Positions 50,676 to 58,645 of a stretch of 64,000 nt of DNA are shown piece after piece. Source of the stretch: JANXLS01 sp035308565 (lineage in GTDB: Bacteria > Planctomycetota > SZUA-567 > H5-PLA8); assembly GCA_035308565.1 (NCBI GenBank), contig DATGGK010000235.1, forward strand, positions 1 through 64,000, in the 5' to 3' direction. Under the pieces are notes generated by a model, which worked only from the letters and a program-made list of their open reading frames with translations, was not told where the DNA came from and did no database searches. The first letter of the stretch is position 1. The number at the start of each line of letters is the position of its first letter. Both the position numbers and the translations under genes were made by a program.

Positions 50676-52595
50676 TTAGCGCCGCTTGCGCGACCCAAAC
50701 GGATCGTTTGAATCATTCGAATTCGTCGAAGACTGCGTGAAGTGCGAACCCGAACTCGTCCTTACACCGGTATCCTGCGTCTTAGTCTGCGTTTGGATTT
50801 GAGTCTGATGCACCGTCGTCGTCTCCACCTGAGTCTGGTGCTGCGCCTCAAATGAATCGTGCTTCACCGCGGCATCGAAGTTCCTTTGCGGCGTCTCCAA
50901 CTCCGTCTTGCGGCGCGTGTCCAGCGTTTTCTCCAATTGAAGTTTCTGCTGCGCATCTTGCTGCGTCTTGATCTGCGCGTCATGTTGCAAAAACGTCTTC
51001 TGTCCGTCCAGCTTCACTTTGTTGTCCGTAGTCTGCCGCAGCGTCGTGCTCAATTTTTGCTGATTCACATCAACATTCTTGAGCGCCGGATTCTTTACGC
51101 GCGCGATTTGCAGCGTCTCGACCGTCTTGTGTTTCACGTCCAGCGCCGCAAATTGCTTCGCGCGGATTTCGTCTGCGCGATGCGACATCGCCAACAACTT
51201 CGGATCGGCCGACGTGTGGACTTGCGAAGCAAACGTCGCCAGTTGCATCTTCGCCACCGTCGCAGGAGTCTCCAGCGCCGTCGTTTTCACCTGCGGGCGG
51301 AAAATCTGCAACGTGCCGTTGCGCCGATCTTCGTGCGCCGTGCGCGCAATCGTCTGCCCCGCGTGAATCGTCGCGTCAGCAAGGTGCAGGCGCGTAATCG
51401 GCTGCTTGCTAAACTTCTGAACGTTCTCGAACTTCGGTCCGTTCACCACGATCTTGTTGTTGATGATTGTCACGTTGTTTTGAATGATCGTGCTCCGATT
51501 GAAAATCGCAATCGCTCTGTCGCGCGGTTCGCGGAAGCGGCGCAGCGAGAATTCGGTGAAATGATCGGCCGAGACGAAGCAGTAATCGCCGAAGCCCAAT
51601 CCGAATCCAATGTCGAACCCGAAGTGCCGACCGCGGAACCGAAAGCCGAATCCCGCGTCGAACCCGCACGACGGCGGCAGCGGCGCCCAGCCGTAATCGC
51701 TGTCGCATTCGCGCCAGCTCACCCACGCCGGCGACCACACCGTGTCGGGCGTCCACAGCCAGCCGTAACCCGCGCAATGCTTCCAGCGCCCGTAGTGAAA
51801 CGGCGCCCAGCCCCACGAATAATCCGATTGCCAGAACCAGCCGCAATCCGTTGCGTCCCAATGTCCGCGGTCGAAATACGGCCGCCAATCCGGGTTGCAC
51901 ACTGTCACGCTCGGCTGCCAGCACCACACGTCGTCGATCTTGATCCATGTACCATACGGCGTCAGCGATTCATAGAACGTCGCCGTCGTAATGGCGCCGT
52001 CTGCCGGTGCCGAAACCGCCACCGGCGCCGCGACCGTGTCGCGCACGCTTTCCTGCTCATGCAGCACGTCGCTGCTCAGCGGCGAGGCGAGGATCAATTT
52101 TCCGTCATTGCTGTCCGCAATCGGTCCCTGAGTTTTGTCCAAACTCACATCCGAATTCGAATCCGTGTTTGTTTTCGAATCAGCATTCGAGTTGTCGCTC
52201 GTGTTTGTTGAAACCAGCGTCGTCGCGCCGTTGCCATTGTCTTCGTCCACCTCTTTTGCGGCGTCGGACTTCGCCTTTTCGGTCGCATCGGTGTTGTCGG
52301 CAATCTCGCTCTTCGCCGTCGTGTCCGTTTTTCCGGCGCGCAAATCCTTGCCATGATCGACGATCGCCGTGATCCCCGCCGGCGTCACGCCCAAATCGCT
52401 CAAATACAAAATTTCATCGACGCCCAAATCGTACGCAACAGGCGACGCCTTTACAAAAGTCACCAGTTGCTCCTCCGTCACTCCGGCTTTGGCCAATTTG
52501 GCGATATCCTCAAATCCTTCGGAAGCGCTCGCCCCATTGCCGGCCAAAGCCAGCCCCAACAGCGCCATTCCGCACAACATCCACGTGAACCGCAT
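50676..52595 (-). CDS. Secreted DUF6600-like protein with long polar C-terminal region
   Basis: Predicted 639 residues; AAGGAGGT lies before the ATG. A signal peptide (LCGMALLGLALAGNGASA) and a helical unit follow, then a Thr/Asp/Asn-rich linker. The central region repeats Trp-rich blocks: YESLTPYGTWIKIDDVWCWQP, RPYFDRGHWDATDCGWFW, SWGWAPFHYGRW and YGWAPLPP, characteristic of DUF6600. The C-terminal ~250 residues are Gln/Thr/Lys-rich, low in complexity and probably disordered. Cell-surface or periplasmic location is inferred; function unknown. Confidence 0.8.
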   Translation of the reverse strand: MRFTWMLCGMALLGLALAGNGASASEGFEDIAKLAKAGVTEEQLVTFVKASPVAYDLGVDEILYLSDLGVTPAGITAIVDHGKDLRAGKTDTTAKSEIADNTDATEKAKSDAAKEVDEDNGNGATTLVSTNTSDNSNADSKTNTDSNSDVSLDKTQGPIADSNDGKLILASPLSSDVLHEQESVRDTVAAPVAVSAPADGAITTATFYESLTPYGTWIKIDDVWCWQPSVTVCNPDWRPYFDRGHWDATDCGWFWQSDYSWGWAPFHYGRWKHCAGYGWLWTPDTVWSPAWVSWRECDSDYGWAPLPPSCGFDAGFGFRFRGRHFGFDIGFGLGFGDYCFVSADHFTEFSLRRFREPRDRAIAIFNRSTIIQNNVTIINNKIVVNGPKFENVQKFSKQPITRLHLADATIHAGQTIARTAHEDRRNGTLQIFRPQVKTTALETPATVAKMQLATFASQVHTSADPKLLAMSHRADEIRAKQFAALDVKHKTVETLQIARVKNPALKNVDVNQQKLSTTLRQTTDNKVKLDGQKTFLQHDAQIKTQQDAQQKLQLEKTLDTRRKTELETPQRNFDAAVKHDSFEAQHQTQVETTTVHQTQIQTQTKTQDTGVRTSSGSHFTQSSTNSNDSNDPFGSRKRR

Positions 52596-52736
52596 GACTA
52601 AACCTCCTTAATAGGAAGGCGAGCAATTCTATGCTCAGCTACTGCAACACACTCGTCGCACTGGTTTGACGAATGAGGCGGTTTGCGATGACGGCGATTC
52701 TGAAAGTAACACGGGCTTTCAGCCCGTGGGGTCCTC

Positions 52737-52778
52737 AGGACTCAGGACTCAGCACTCAGCACTCAAAACTCAAAACTC
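52737..52778. repeat. Heptamer array (AGGACTC/AGCACTC/AAAACTC)
   Basis: Six perfect-period units: AGGACTC twice, AGCACTC twice, AAAACTC twice. The stop codon and last codons (Glu-Phe-stop) of the OprB-like porin gene lie in the final unit. A CACGGGCTTTCAGCCCGTG hairpin precedes it at about 52709-52728. Confidence 0.92.
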
Positions 52779-54356
52779 CGCATGAAACCGCACCCCGCCA
52801 ATATTCACCGGTCCACGGTCGTGGTTGTACGCCGGCGCTTCGACGTGCTGATAATCCAGCGTCAAAAACAGATTCTTCGTCATCGACAATTTGTAAAACG
52901 CGTCGATGATTTTCTCGGTCGAATAATTCAGCCGCCCATCGCCGATGATGAAACCGTGCCCGCCCGCGCGCAGAAAATCCTGGTGCGCATTGGAAATTCC
53001 GTTGATCACGCCCGCGAGGCCGATTGAATCGTCAGGGCGCTTCCAGCGGTTGCCGTTTAGACTCAGTCCAAGCGACACAGTGCGGTCGATTTCGGTGAAC
53101 ATCCACGATTCGGACTGGCCATCGTTCCAGCCCGCGCGAAAGAACGCGCCGAGATCGCCGATGATTTTCTGCTCGCTGTTCAGCCCGAAGCCGTATTTGG
53201 TGCGATAGGCTTGAGTGCTCTTGAGGTTTGGAACGGAGCCGTTGGCCGCCGCTTCCTGAACGCTTTCGCGATAACTGCCCATGTGCGCATTGTTGGCGTA
53301 CGCGAGCAGCGCCGTCGAACCTTCCTTCGAACAGATTGAATAGCTCTTCTGAAATTCAAGATTGTGCGACAGCGCGCGGTCGAAATGGTAATCGTACTCC
53401 GCGCCGTTCGCGCTTTTGACGACGGCGAACGCGCCGTAACGCAGCGCCCAGCCTTTCTGCCCGTACTCCATGGTCAGCCCCGGCGAATAGCCGCGCGTAT
53501 CGGCGGGATAGTCCCACGCGCCGTTGTCCATCAGCGACCAATTCATGAATTGCCCGCGCGGATCGTGGCTAAATTTATTCGTGTCGAAGACATCCGTCGC
53601 GGCGATTTTTCCGAACGTGACGATTAAGTGTTTTTCGTCGCGTGTCGAGGCTAATTGATTGGGACCGCCCTCAACGTTCTCCTTTTCGCCGCCCAGATTG
53701 AACGTCTGCCTTAGAAACAACCGGGCGATATAAATGGTGGGCGGCGGCTGCCCGACGCGCGTGATGTCGCCGTTCGGAAAGCCGGCGATGCCGGTCACGC
53801 CGCTGAATCCTTCGCCACCGGCGAACTCCGGGTTGAGGTAGAACTCGCCGCCTTCCCAGAGTTTTCGGCCGAAAAAAAAGGTTCCTGTCGCGGAGGCATT
53901 GAAACGATTGCCTTCTTCGCGTTGCAAACTGTTGATGCCTTCATAAGGCGAATGAAAATGGTCGTGCACCATCGTGATAACGGTGCCTTGATAGTGCATG
54001 TTCATGTCTTCCGGCACGAATTTCTTCTCCTCTTCCTTCTTCTCCTCTTTTTCACCGACTGATTTTTCAGCAACAGGCGGAATGAGTTCCGGTTGCATTT
54101 CCTTATCATTGAGCAAACTGTTTTGGCCGGGCAGCGCGACGTTTCCGCTCTGCTCCTGGTCTAATTTCTTAAGAATCGCGATGCGTTCGGACACCGGCAG
54201 CGCGCGCAGCGCGTCCAGCAGCGTTTGAGCATCCAGTTTTGGGCCGGCGGTGGCCGCGCTCTCCAAAGCCCGAACGCCGGAAGCCACGACCACAATCGTC
54301 GCCGCAGCAATGCGCCACACAGATGGCCATGCCACTCGATTGATATAATTTCGCAC
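52770..54356 (-). CDS. Carbohydrate-selective porin, OprB-like
   Basis: Predicted 528 residues with a GTG start preceded by GGAGGGGG. A signal-like N-terminus (WRIAAATIVVVASGVRA) is followed by a short helix-rich part and an acidic/Lys-rich linker (EKEEKKEEEKK). The barrel part contains the OprB motifs: FHSPYEGINSLQREEGNRF, WEGGEFYLNPEFAGGEGFS, LIVTFGKIAATDVFDTNKFSHDPRGQFMN and GVINGISNAHQDFLRAGG. It ends in Phe as outer-membrane barrels do. Sugar uptake across the outer membrane is expected. Confidence 0.88.
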   Translation of the reverse strand: MRNYINRVAWPSVWRIAAATIVVVASGVRALESAATAGPKLDAQTLLDALRALPVSERIAILKKLDQEQSGNVALPGQNSLLNDKEMQPELIPPVAEKSVGEKEEKKEEEKKFVPEDMNMHYQGTVITMVHDHFHSPYEGINSLQREEGNRFNASATGTFFFGRKLWEGGEFYLNPEFAGGEGFSGVTGIAGFPNGDITRVGQPPPTIYIARLFLRQTFNLGGEKENVEGGPNQLASTRDEKHLIVTFGKIAATDVFDTNKFSHDPRGQFMNWSLMDNGAWDYPADTRGYSPGLTMEYGQKGWALRYGAFAVVKSANGAEYDYHFDRALSHNLEFQKSYSICSKEGSTALLAYANNAHMGSYRESVQEAAANGSVPNLKSTQAYRTKYGFGLNSEQKIIGDLGAFFRAGWNDGQSESWMFTEIDRTVSLGLSLNGNRWKRPDDSIGLAGVINGISNAHQDFLRAGGHGFIIGDGRLNYSTEKIIDAFYKLSMTKNLFLTLDYQHVEAPAYNHDRGPVNIGGVRFHAEF

Positions 54357-54476
54357 GTGCAGCCCCCTCCCATGCCCGCATTCGTTATCGATTCAATGGA
54401 AAACAGTGCTTTTTATAGGCGGCGACGCGCCGCCCGCAAGCACGCTAACGGTGTCTTCACAAACGCGGCGATCGCC

Positions 54477-54920
54477 TCACACCACCGGCGTCGGCTTCGC
54501 CGCGCTGCGCACGATCAGCAGCGGAATCTGCGACGCGTGCCGCACTTCTTCGATGGTGCTGCCGAAAAAAATGTCGCCGATCAGCCGGTGGCCGTGCGTG
54601 GTCATCGCAATCAGATCGCAGTCTTCGCTTTCAGCGGCTTTTAGCACTTCCGTCGGCGGATCGCCCAGCGCCAATTTGGTCGCGACATTCAATCCATCCG
54701 CGCGCAGTTTCGCTGCTATCGTTTCAAGATAGCTCCGATCCTTCTTCATCTCTTCCGAATCGGCGAGCTGCAATTTGTCGTAATTGCGCGCCACCCAGCC
54801 GTCCGCGACATGCAGCAGCAGCAGCGACGATCCCAGCAGTTTCGCCAATTGTGCGACATGCGGCACGACGCTTTGGTCCGCAGTGCTGGCGTCCAGCGCC
54901 ACGAGGATTTTCTTGTACAT
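54477..54920 (-). CDS. Universal stress protein (UspA family)
   Basis: Predicted 147 residues. KKILVALDASTADQSVV starts the fold, and TTHGHRLIGDIFFGSTIEEV is the ATP-binding type signature (GX2GX9G(S/T)). Full length, single domain, cytoplasmic. It probably binds ATP and responds to stress. No linked stress regulator is visible. Confidence 0.92.
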   Translation of the reverse strand: MYKKILVALDASTADQSVVPHVAQLAKLLGSSLLLLHVADGWVARNYDKLQLADSEEMKKDRSYLETIAAKLRADGLNVATKLALGDPPTEVLKAAESEDCDLIAMTTHGHRLIGDIFFGSTIEEVRHASQIPLLIVRSAAKPTPVV

Positions 54921-55021
54921 GGCTCGATTCCCCCGCGCTTTTGAACGCGACGTTCCTCAACGACGCGTTTTCAACATCGGCTAGAGAATGTAACCAAGGT
55001 TACACTTTTGTCAACGCATAT

Positions 55022-55101
55022 CACAAAGAAAAACGCAAAATCCGCAAAGAAAATCTTACCTCTTCTTTGCGAACTTTGCGTCAAACTTTGCGTCTTTGCG
55101 T
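55022..55101. repeat. TTTGCG/CGCAAA inverted repeat cluster
   Basis: CGCAAAATCCGCAAAGAAAA on the left and TTTGCGAACTTTGCGTCAAA then CTTTGCGTCTTTGCGTGA on the right are complementary, with irregular 7-10 base spacing. It lies upstream of uspA and just beyond the desaturase stop. Confidence 0.65.
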
Positions 55102-55108
55102 GAACGAA

Positions 55109-56077
55109 TTATTTCATGCGCCTGTGTTCGCGCGCCTTTTCATAGATGCGCACCGGCACCGGCTGCAAATCCCAGATGATGCCCAGCCGCGCCATGCACC
55201 ATAGCATGTAATACGTGATGTCGATCTCCCACCAATAAAACCCCTGCCGCGTCGAGGCCGGGTAAAAATGGTGGTTGTTGTGCCAGCCTTCGCCCAACGT
55301 CAAAAATGCCAGCCAAAGATTGTTGCGGCTGTGATCTTTGGTGCGAAAGCGCTTGTGTCCGAGCAGATGCGACAGCGAATTGATCGTGCAGGTGGCGTGG
55401 AAGAGCACGATCGTTGAAATGAAGAAGCCCCACACCAGCATCTGCATCGCGGAAGTGCCCAGCGACGGGAACCAGTAATTGAGGAAAAAACCCAGCAGGA
55501 ACATCAGCGTGCCGAGCGCGATAGGAACGAGGCAGTCGTGGCGGTCGATCACACGCAATTCAGGATACTTGGCCAGATCGGGAATGGCCTTGAGATTGGT
55601 TTTGTAATTCTCGCGCGTGGTGATCCAGAACATGTGGCTCCACATGAACGAATGCTGGTGCGGCGAGTGAACGTCGTCTTCTTCGTCGGAGTGCGCGTGA
55701 TGCGCGCGATGATGCGCCGCCCACCATAACGGCCCGCGCTGCACGGCGGAATTGCCGACCATCGCCAGCATGAATTGAATCACACGCGAGGTTTTGAACG
55801 TTTTGTGCGAAAAATAGCGGTGGTAAAACCCCGTGATCGCGAACATGCGCACAAAATAAAGCAGCGCCGCGACAGCCACGGCGATCCAACTGAATCCCAC
55901 CCAGATCACGCCCAAGCACATCAAATGCATGGCAAAAAATGGAATGCAGCGCACCCAGTCGATGCGCTGCTTTGCTTCTTCAATCTGTGGCGTGGTGATC
56001 GTCGGTGCGGCTATACTGAACGATTCGACGGGGGAAAAATGAGAAACCACTTCGGTGCTGCAAACTTTTTTAGACAA
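55109..56077 (-). CDS. Acyl-CoA (delta-9-type) fatty acid desaturase
   Basis: Predicted 322 residues with a TTG start; AAGGAG lies 8 bases upstream. The three His boxes of membrane desaturases are HRYFSHKTF, HRAHHAHSDEEDD and GEGWHNNHHFYP, embedded in four membrane segments. It inserts a double bond into acyl chains at the membrane. The electron donor is not encoded nearby. Confidence 0.93.
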   Translation of the reverse strand: MSKKVCSTEVVSHFSPVESFSIAAPTITTPQIEEAKQRIDWVRCIPFFAMHLMCLGVIWVGFSWIAVAVAALLYFVRMFAITGFYHRYFSHKTFKTSRVIQFMLAMVGNSAVQRGPLWWAAHHRAHHAHSDEEDDVHSPHQHSFMWSHMFWITTRENYKTNLKAIPDLAKYPELRVIDRHDCLVPIALGTLMFLLGFFLNYWFPSLGTSAMQMLVWGFFISTIVLFHATCTINSLSHLLGHKRFRTKDHSRNNLWLAFLTLGEGWHNNHHFYPASTRQGFYWWEIDITYYMLWCMARLGIIWDLQPVPVRIYEKAREHRRMK

Positions 56078-56302
56078 ACAGTTGCTCCTTATGACTACAA
56101 TTAGACGCTTTGGAATGGGTGCACTTCAAACGTTAAAGCGTGCCTCACTCGATTTGCACGATCGGAAGGTCGAGGTTGAGACATACTTTCTACAGCGCAG
56201 AAGCCATTCCGCCAAGGAAAAAAGGGAATGAACCGCGAAAGACGCATGCACGCGTGCGCGAGGTTCGTGCAATTCACGCTCATGCGCTGTAATCTGTAGA
56301 CC

Positions 56303-58453
56303 ATGGTAAGTCTTGGAAGCGGCATCTCGATCTGGCTGCTGGCGCCGTCAATCGCCGCGGCGCTGGCGCTCGTGTGGCTGAGCTACCGCCGCGTGCTGGA
56401 AGTGAGCGATTACGGCGTGTGGATTCCGCGCGCGCTGCTGGGACTGCGCGCGGCCACAGTGCTGCTGTGCGTGCTGCTGGTGGCGAATCCGATTTTGCGC
56501 TTGAATCGCGCGCCGCGGGACAGCCAGCGCATCGTCGTGCTCGTCGATGCATCGCGCTCAATGGCGGTGCGCGATTCAATCGGCGGCGAATCGCGCTTCG
56601 ACACCGCGCGGCGCGTGCTCGAATCGCAAGGCGTGCTGGCGCAGCTCGAAAACATTGCATCGACGCAAGTGCACGCGTTCGACGGTGCCGCGCGCCCCGC
56701 TGAATTGGCGAAGATTCAACCGACTGGCGATGCCTCTGATTTGGCCGCGGCGCTCAAAGCCGTGCTTGACGAGAAACAGAAAGCGCCGCTTTCCGCGATC
56801 GTGCTGCTTACCGACGGCTGCGAAACTGGCGCGAAAAGCGCGGCGGAATTGCCGCCGGGCCCGCCGATTTACACAGTGGGACTCGGTTCGCTGCACGAAG
56901 CGATGGTTCAATTTCCCGATATCGCGCTGGCGGACGTGAAAGCCGACCGCGAAGCGTTTGTGCACACGCAAGTCGAAGTGAAGCTCGAATTGCGCGAAAC
57001 AAATCTGGCCGGCGAACGCGCCACGATTCAAATCGTGCGCGGCGATCAAATTCTGGCCGAGGACAATATTGAATTGCAGAAAGACACGACTCACGCGGCG
57101 CTGAAATTCACGCCCGAACAGCCCGGCTTGTATGATTTGGAAGCGCGCGTGCTGCCACATGCAAAAGAGAAGATCGCCGAAAACAACAGCCGCTTTTTTT
57201 CGGTGCGCGTCACCGGCCAGAAGATTCGCGTCTTCTATTACGAAGGCACACCGCGCTGGTCGTACAAATTTCTCACCGGAGTTTTGAAACGCGACCCGCA
57301 GATTGCGCTGCAAGCACTGCTGCGCACGAATGTCGATTCGATTTACCAATCGTCGGCGGCCAGCGAATCCGGCGGGCAGCTTTTTCCTTCAACGCGCGAA
57401 ACGCTCAAGGGCTACGACTGCGTGATCCTCGGCGACATGCGCGGCAGCGACCTGACCGCGGCGCAAGTTGAAGCGCTCAAGCAGCACGTCTCCGAAGACG
57501 GTGGCGGATTGATTCTGCTCGCCGGCAAAGAATCGTATTCGGCCGGCGGCCTGCCGATGCTGGGCCTGGACGTGATGATGCCGGCGTCGCTGGCTTCGAC
57601 GAGAGAATTGACCGGCACGTTCAACCTGACGCTCACGCCGGAAGGCGCGGTGCATCCCGCGTTCGGCGGTCTGGAGAAATTGCTGCCGATCCACAGCGTG
57701 TACACGCTGGGCGAACCCAAACCCGGCGCGCAGGTGCTGGCGCGCGCGTCCGGTGAGAAAGGTTCGTACGCGGTGGTCTTCGCGCAGCGCTACGGCAACG
57801 GGCGCGTCTTCGCCTTCGCGTCGGATTCGGATTGGTCGTGGCCCACGCGCTACAAAGACAGCGGCGGCGACAGCCTGTTTGCGCGCTTCTGGGGCCAGGC
57901 GATTCGCTGGGCGGCGAATCGCCAGCTTGCGCCCGAGCAGCAGGGCGCAGTCACGATCTCGACGGACAAGGACGTGTACAAGTTGGGCGAGACCGTGCAC
58001 GTCTACGCATCCGGGAGTGATCTATCGTCAATAAAGGAGGGGACGATTTCGGAGCCGCTGCCGCTTGCAGGCGGGCCGCCTGCACCACAAATTAAGATTG
58101 ACTTCGGCCAAAGCGGCGAACGTTTGGAATCGCAATTCGTGGCAAAGACTCCTGGCCTGCATCACATCGCGGCAGGCGGAGCGACCGGCGAATTTCTCGT
58201 CGAACGCCCCGCCGGCGAATTCGATCGCCTGGCCTTGAACGATGCGCTGCTGCGCCAATTGTCGTCATCCAGCGGCGGGCAGTATTTCGACGCAACCACG
58301 GCGCGGAATCTGCCGGACACAATCAAGCTCTCCGGCAAAATCAAAACCGAAATGCGCGAGTATGTCCTCAGCGATTCGTGGGTGCCGTTCGCGCTGGTGG
58401 TGCTGTGCCTCGGCGCGGAATGGGCGCTGCGCAAGCGGATGCAGGTGATTTAG
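56303..58453 (+). CDS. Membrane VWA-domain protein with GATase-like domain
   Basis: Predicted 716 residues. Two N-terminal helices (WLLAPSIAAALALVWLSY, ALLGLRAATVLLCVLLVAN) are followed by a von Willebrand A domain with a MIDAS motif (VLVDASRSMAV, DXSXS). An Ig-like part follows, then a region with CVILGDMRGSDLTAAQVEALKQHVSEDGGGLILLAGKESYS and RVFAFASDSDWSWPTR, typical of glutamine-amidotransferase-like domains in planctomycetal membrane proteins. One C-terminal helix (FALVVLCLGAEWAL) closes it. A repeat (PLAGGPPAPQ) is inserted at 58066-58090. Function unknown, possibly MoxR-linked. Confidence 0.75.
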   Translation: MVSLGSGISIWLLAPSIAAALALVWLSYRRVLEVSDYGVWIPRALLGLRAATVLLCVLLVANPILRLNRAPRDSQRIVVLVDASRSMAVRDSIGGESRFDTARRVLESQGVLAQLENIASTQVHAFDGAARPAELAKIQPTGDASDLAAALKAVLDEKQKAPLSAIVLLTDGCETGAKSAAELPPGPPIYTVGLGSLHEAMVQFPDIALADVKADREAFVHTQVEVKLELRETNLAGERATIQIVRGDQILAEDNIELQKDTTHAALKFTPEQPGLYDLEARVLPHAKEKIAENNSRFFSVRVTGQKIRVFYYEGTPRWSYKFLTGVLKRDPQIALQALLRTNVDSIYQSSAASESGGQLFPSTRETLKGYDCVILGDMRGSDLTAAQVEALKQHVSEDGGGLILLAGKESYSAGGLPMLGLDVMMPASLASTRELTGTFNLTLTPEGAVHPAFGGLEKLLPIHSVYTLGEPKPGAQVLARASGEKGSYAVVFAQRYGNGRVFAFASDSDWSWPTRYKDSGGDSLFARFWGQAIRWAANRQLAPEQQGAVTISTDKDVYKLGETVHVYASGSDLSSIKEGTISEPLPLAGGPPAPQIKIDFGQSGERLESQFVAKTPGLHHIAAGGATGEFLVERPAGEFDRLALNDALLRQLSSSSGGQYFDATTARNLPDTIKLSGKIKTEMREYVLSDSWVPFALVVLCLGAEWALRKRMQVI
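58066..58090 (+). repeat. REP fragment inside the VWA gene
   Basis: TGCAGGCGGGCCGCCTGCA (58066-58084) plus CCACAA is the terminal part of the family at 27435-27514. It is coding (GGPPAPQ) and in frame. Confidence 0.85.
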
Positions 58454-58645
58454 CAGTATGAATGTTTCGTTAATTCAAATGAAATGGCGCTGTAAAAGCT
58501 TGCACGAAAAAAATCGCGGGTATAACGGACAAATCAACGGAAAGCGGGTGAGGAGTTGGGGAAGGCGCGCGCGCCGAAGGTGTTCTTGTGAAATTAGTTC
58601 GTCGGGAACGCTCCTATCGCTCAGATGTTGCCGAGGGAAATTGCG

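Noticed and set aside
50859..52211. Plus-strand open frame of 450 codons opposite the DUF6600-like gene
   Set aside because: Arg/Leu/Val-rich low-complexity translation; the minus strand has a signal peptide, DUF6600 motifs, a ribosome site and a terminator.
58454..58645. Upstream region of the mgtA-like gene as an M-box or mgtA leader
   Set aside because: I could not find the conserved M-box core or a Pro-rich leader peptide; nothing beyond A/T-rich and GC-rich patches is visible.
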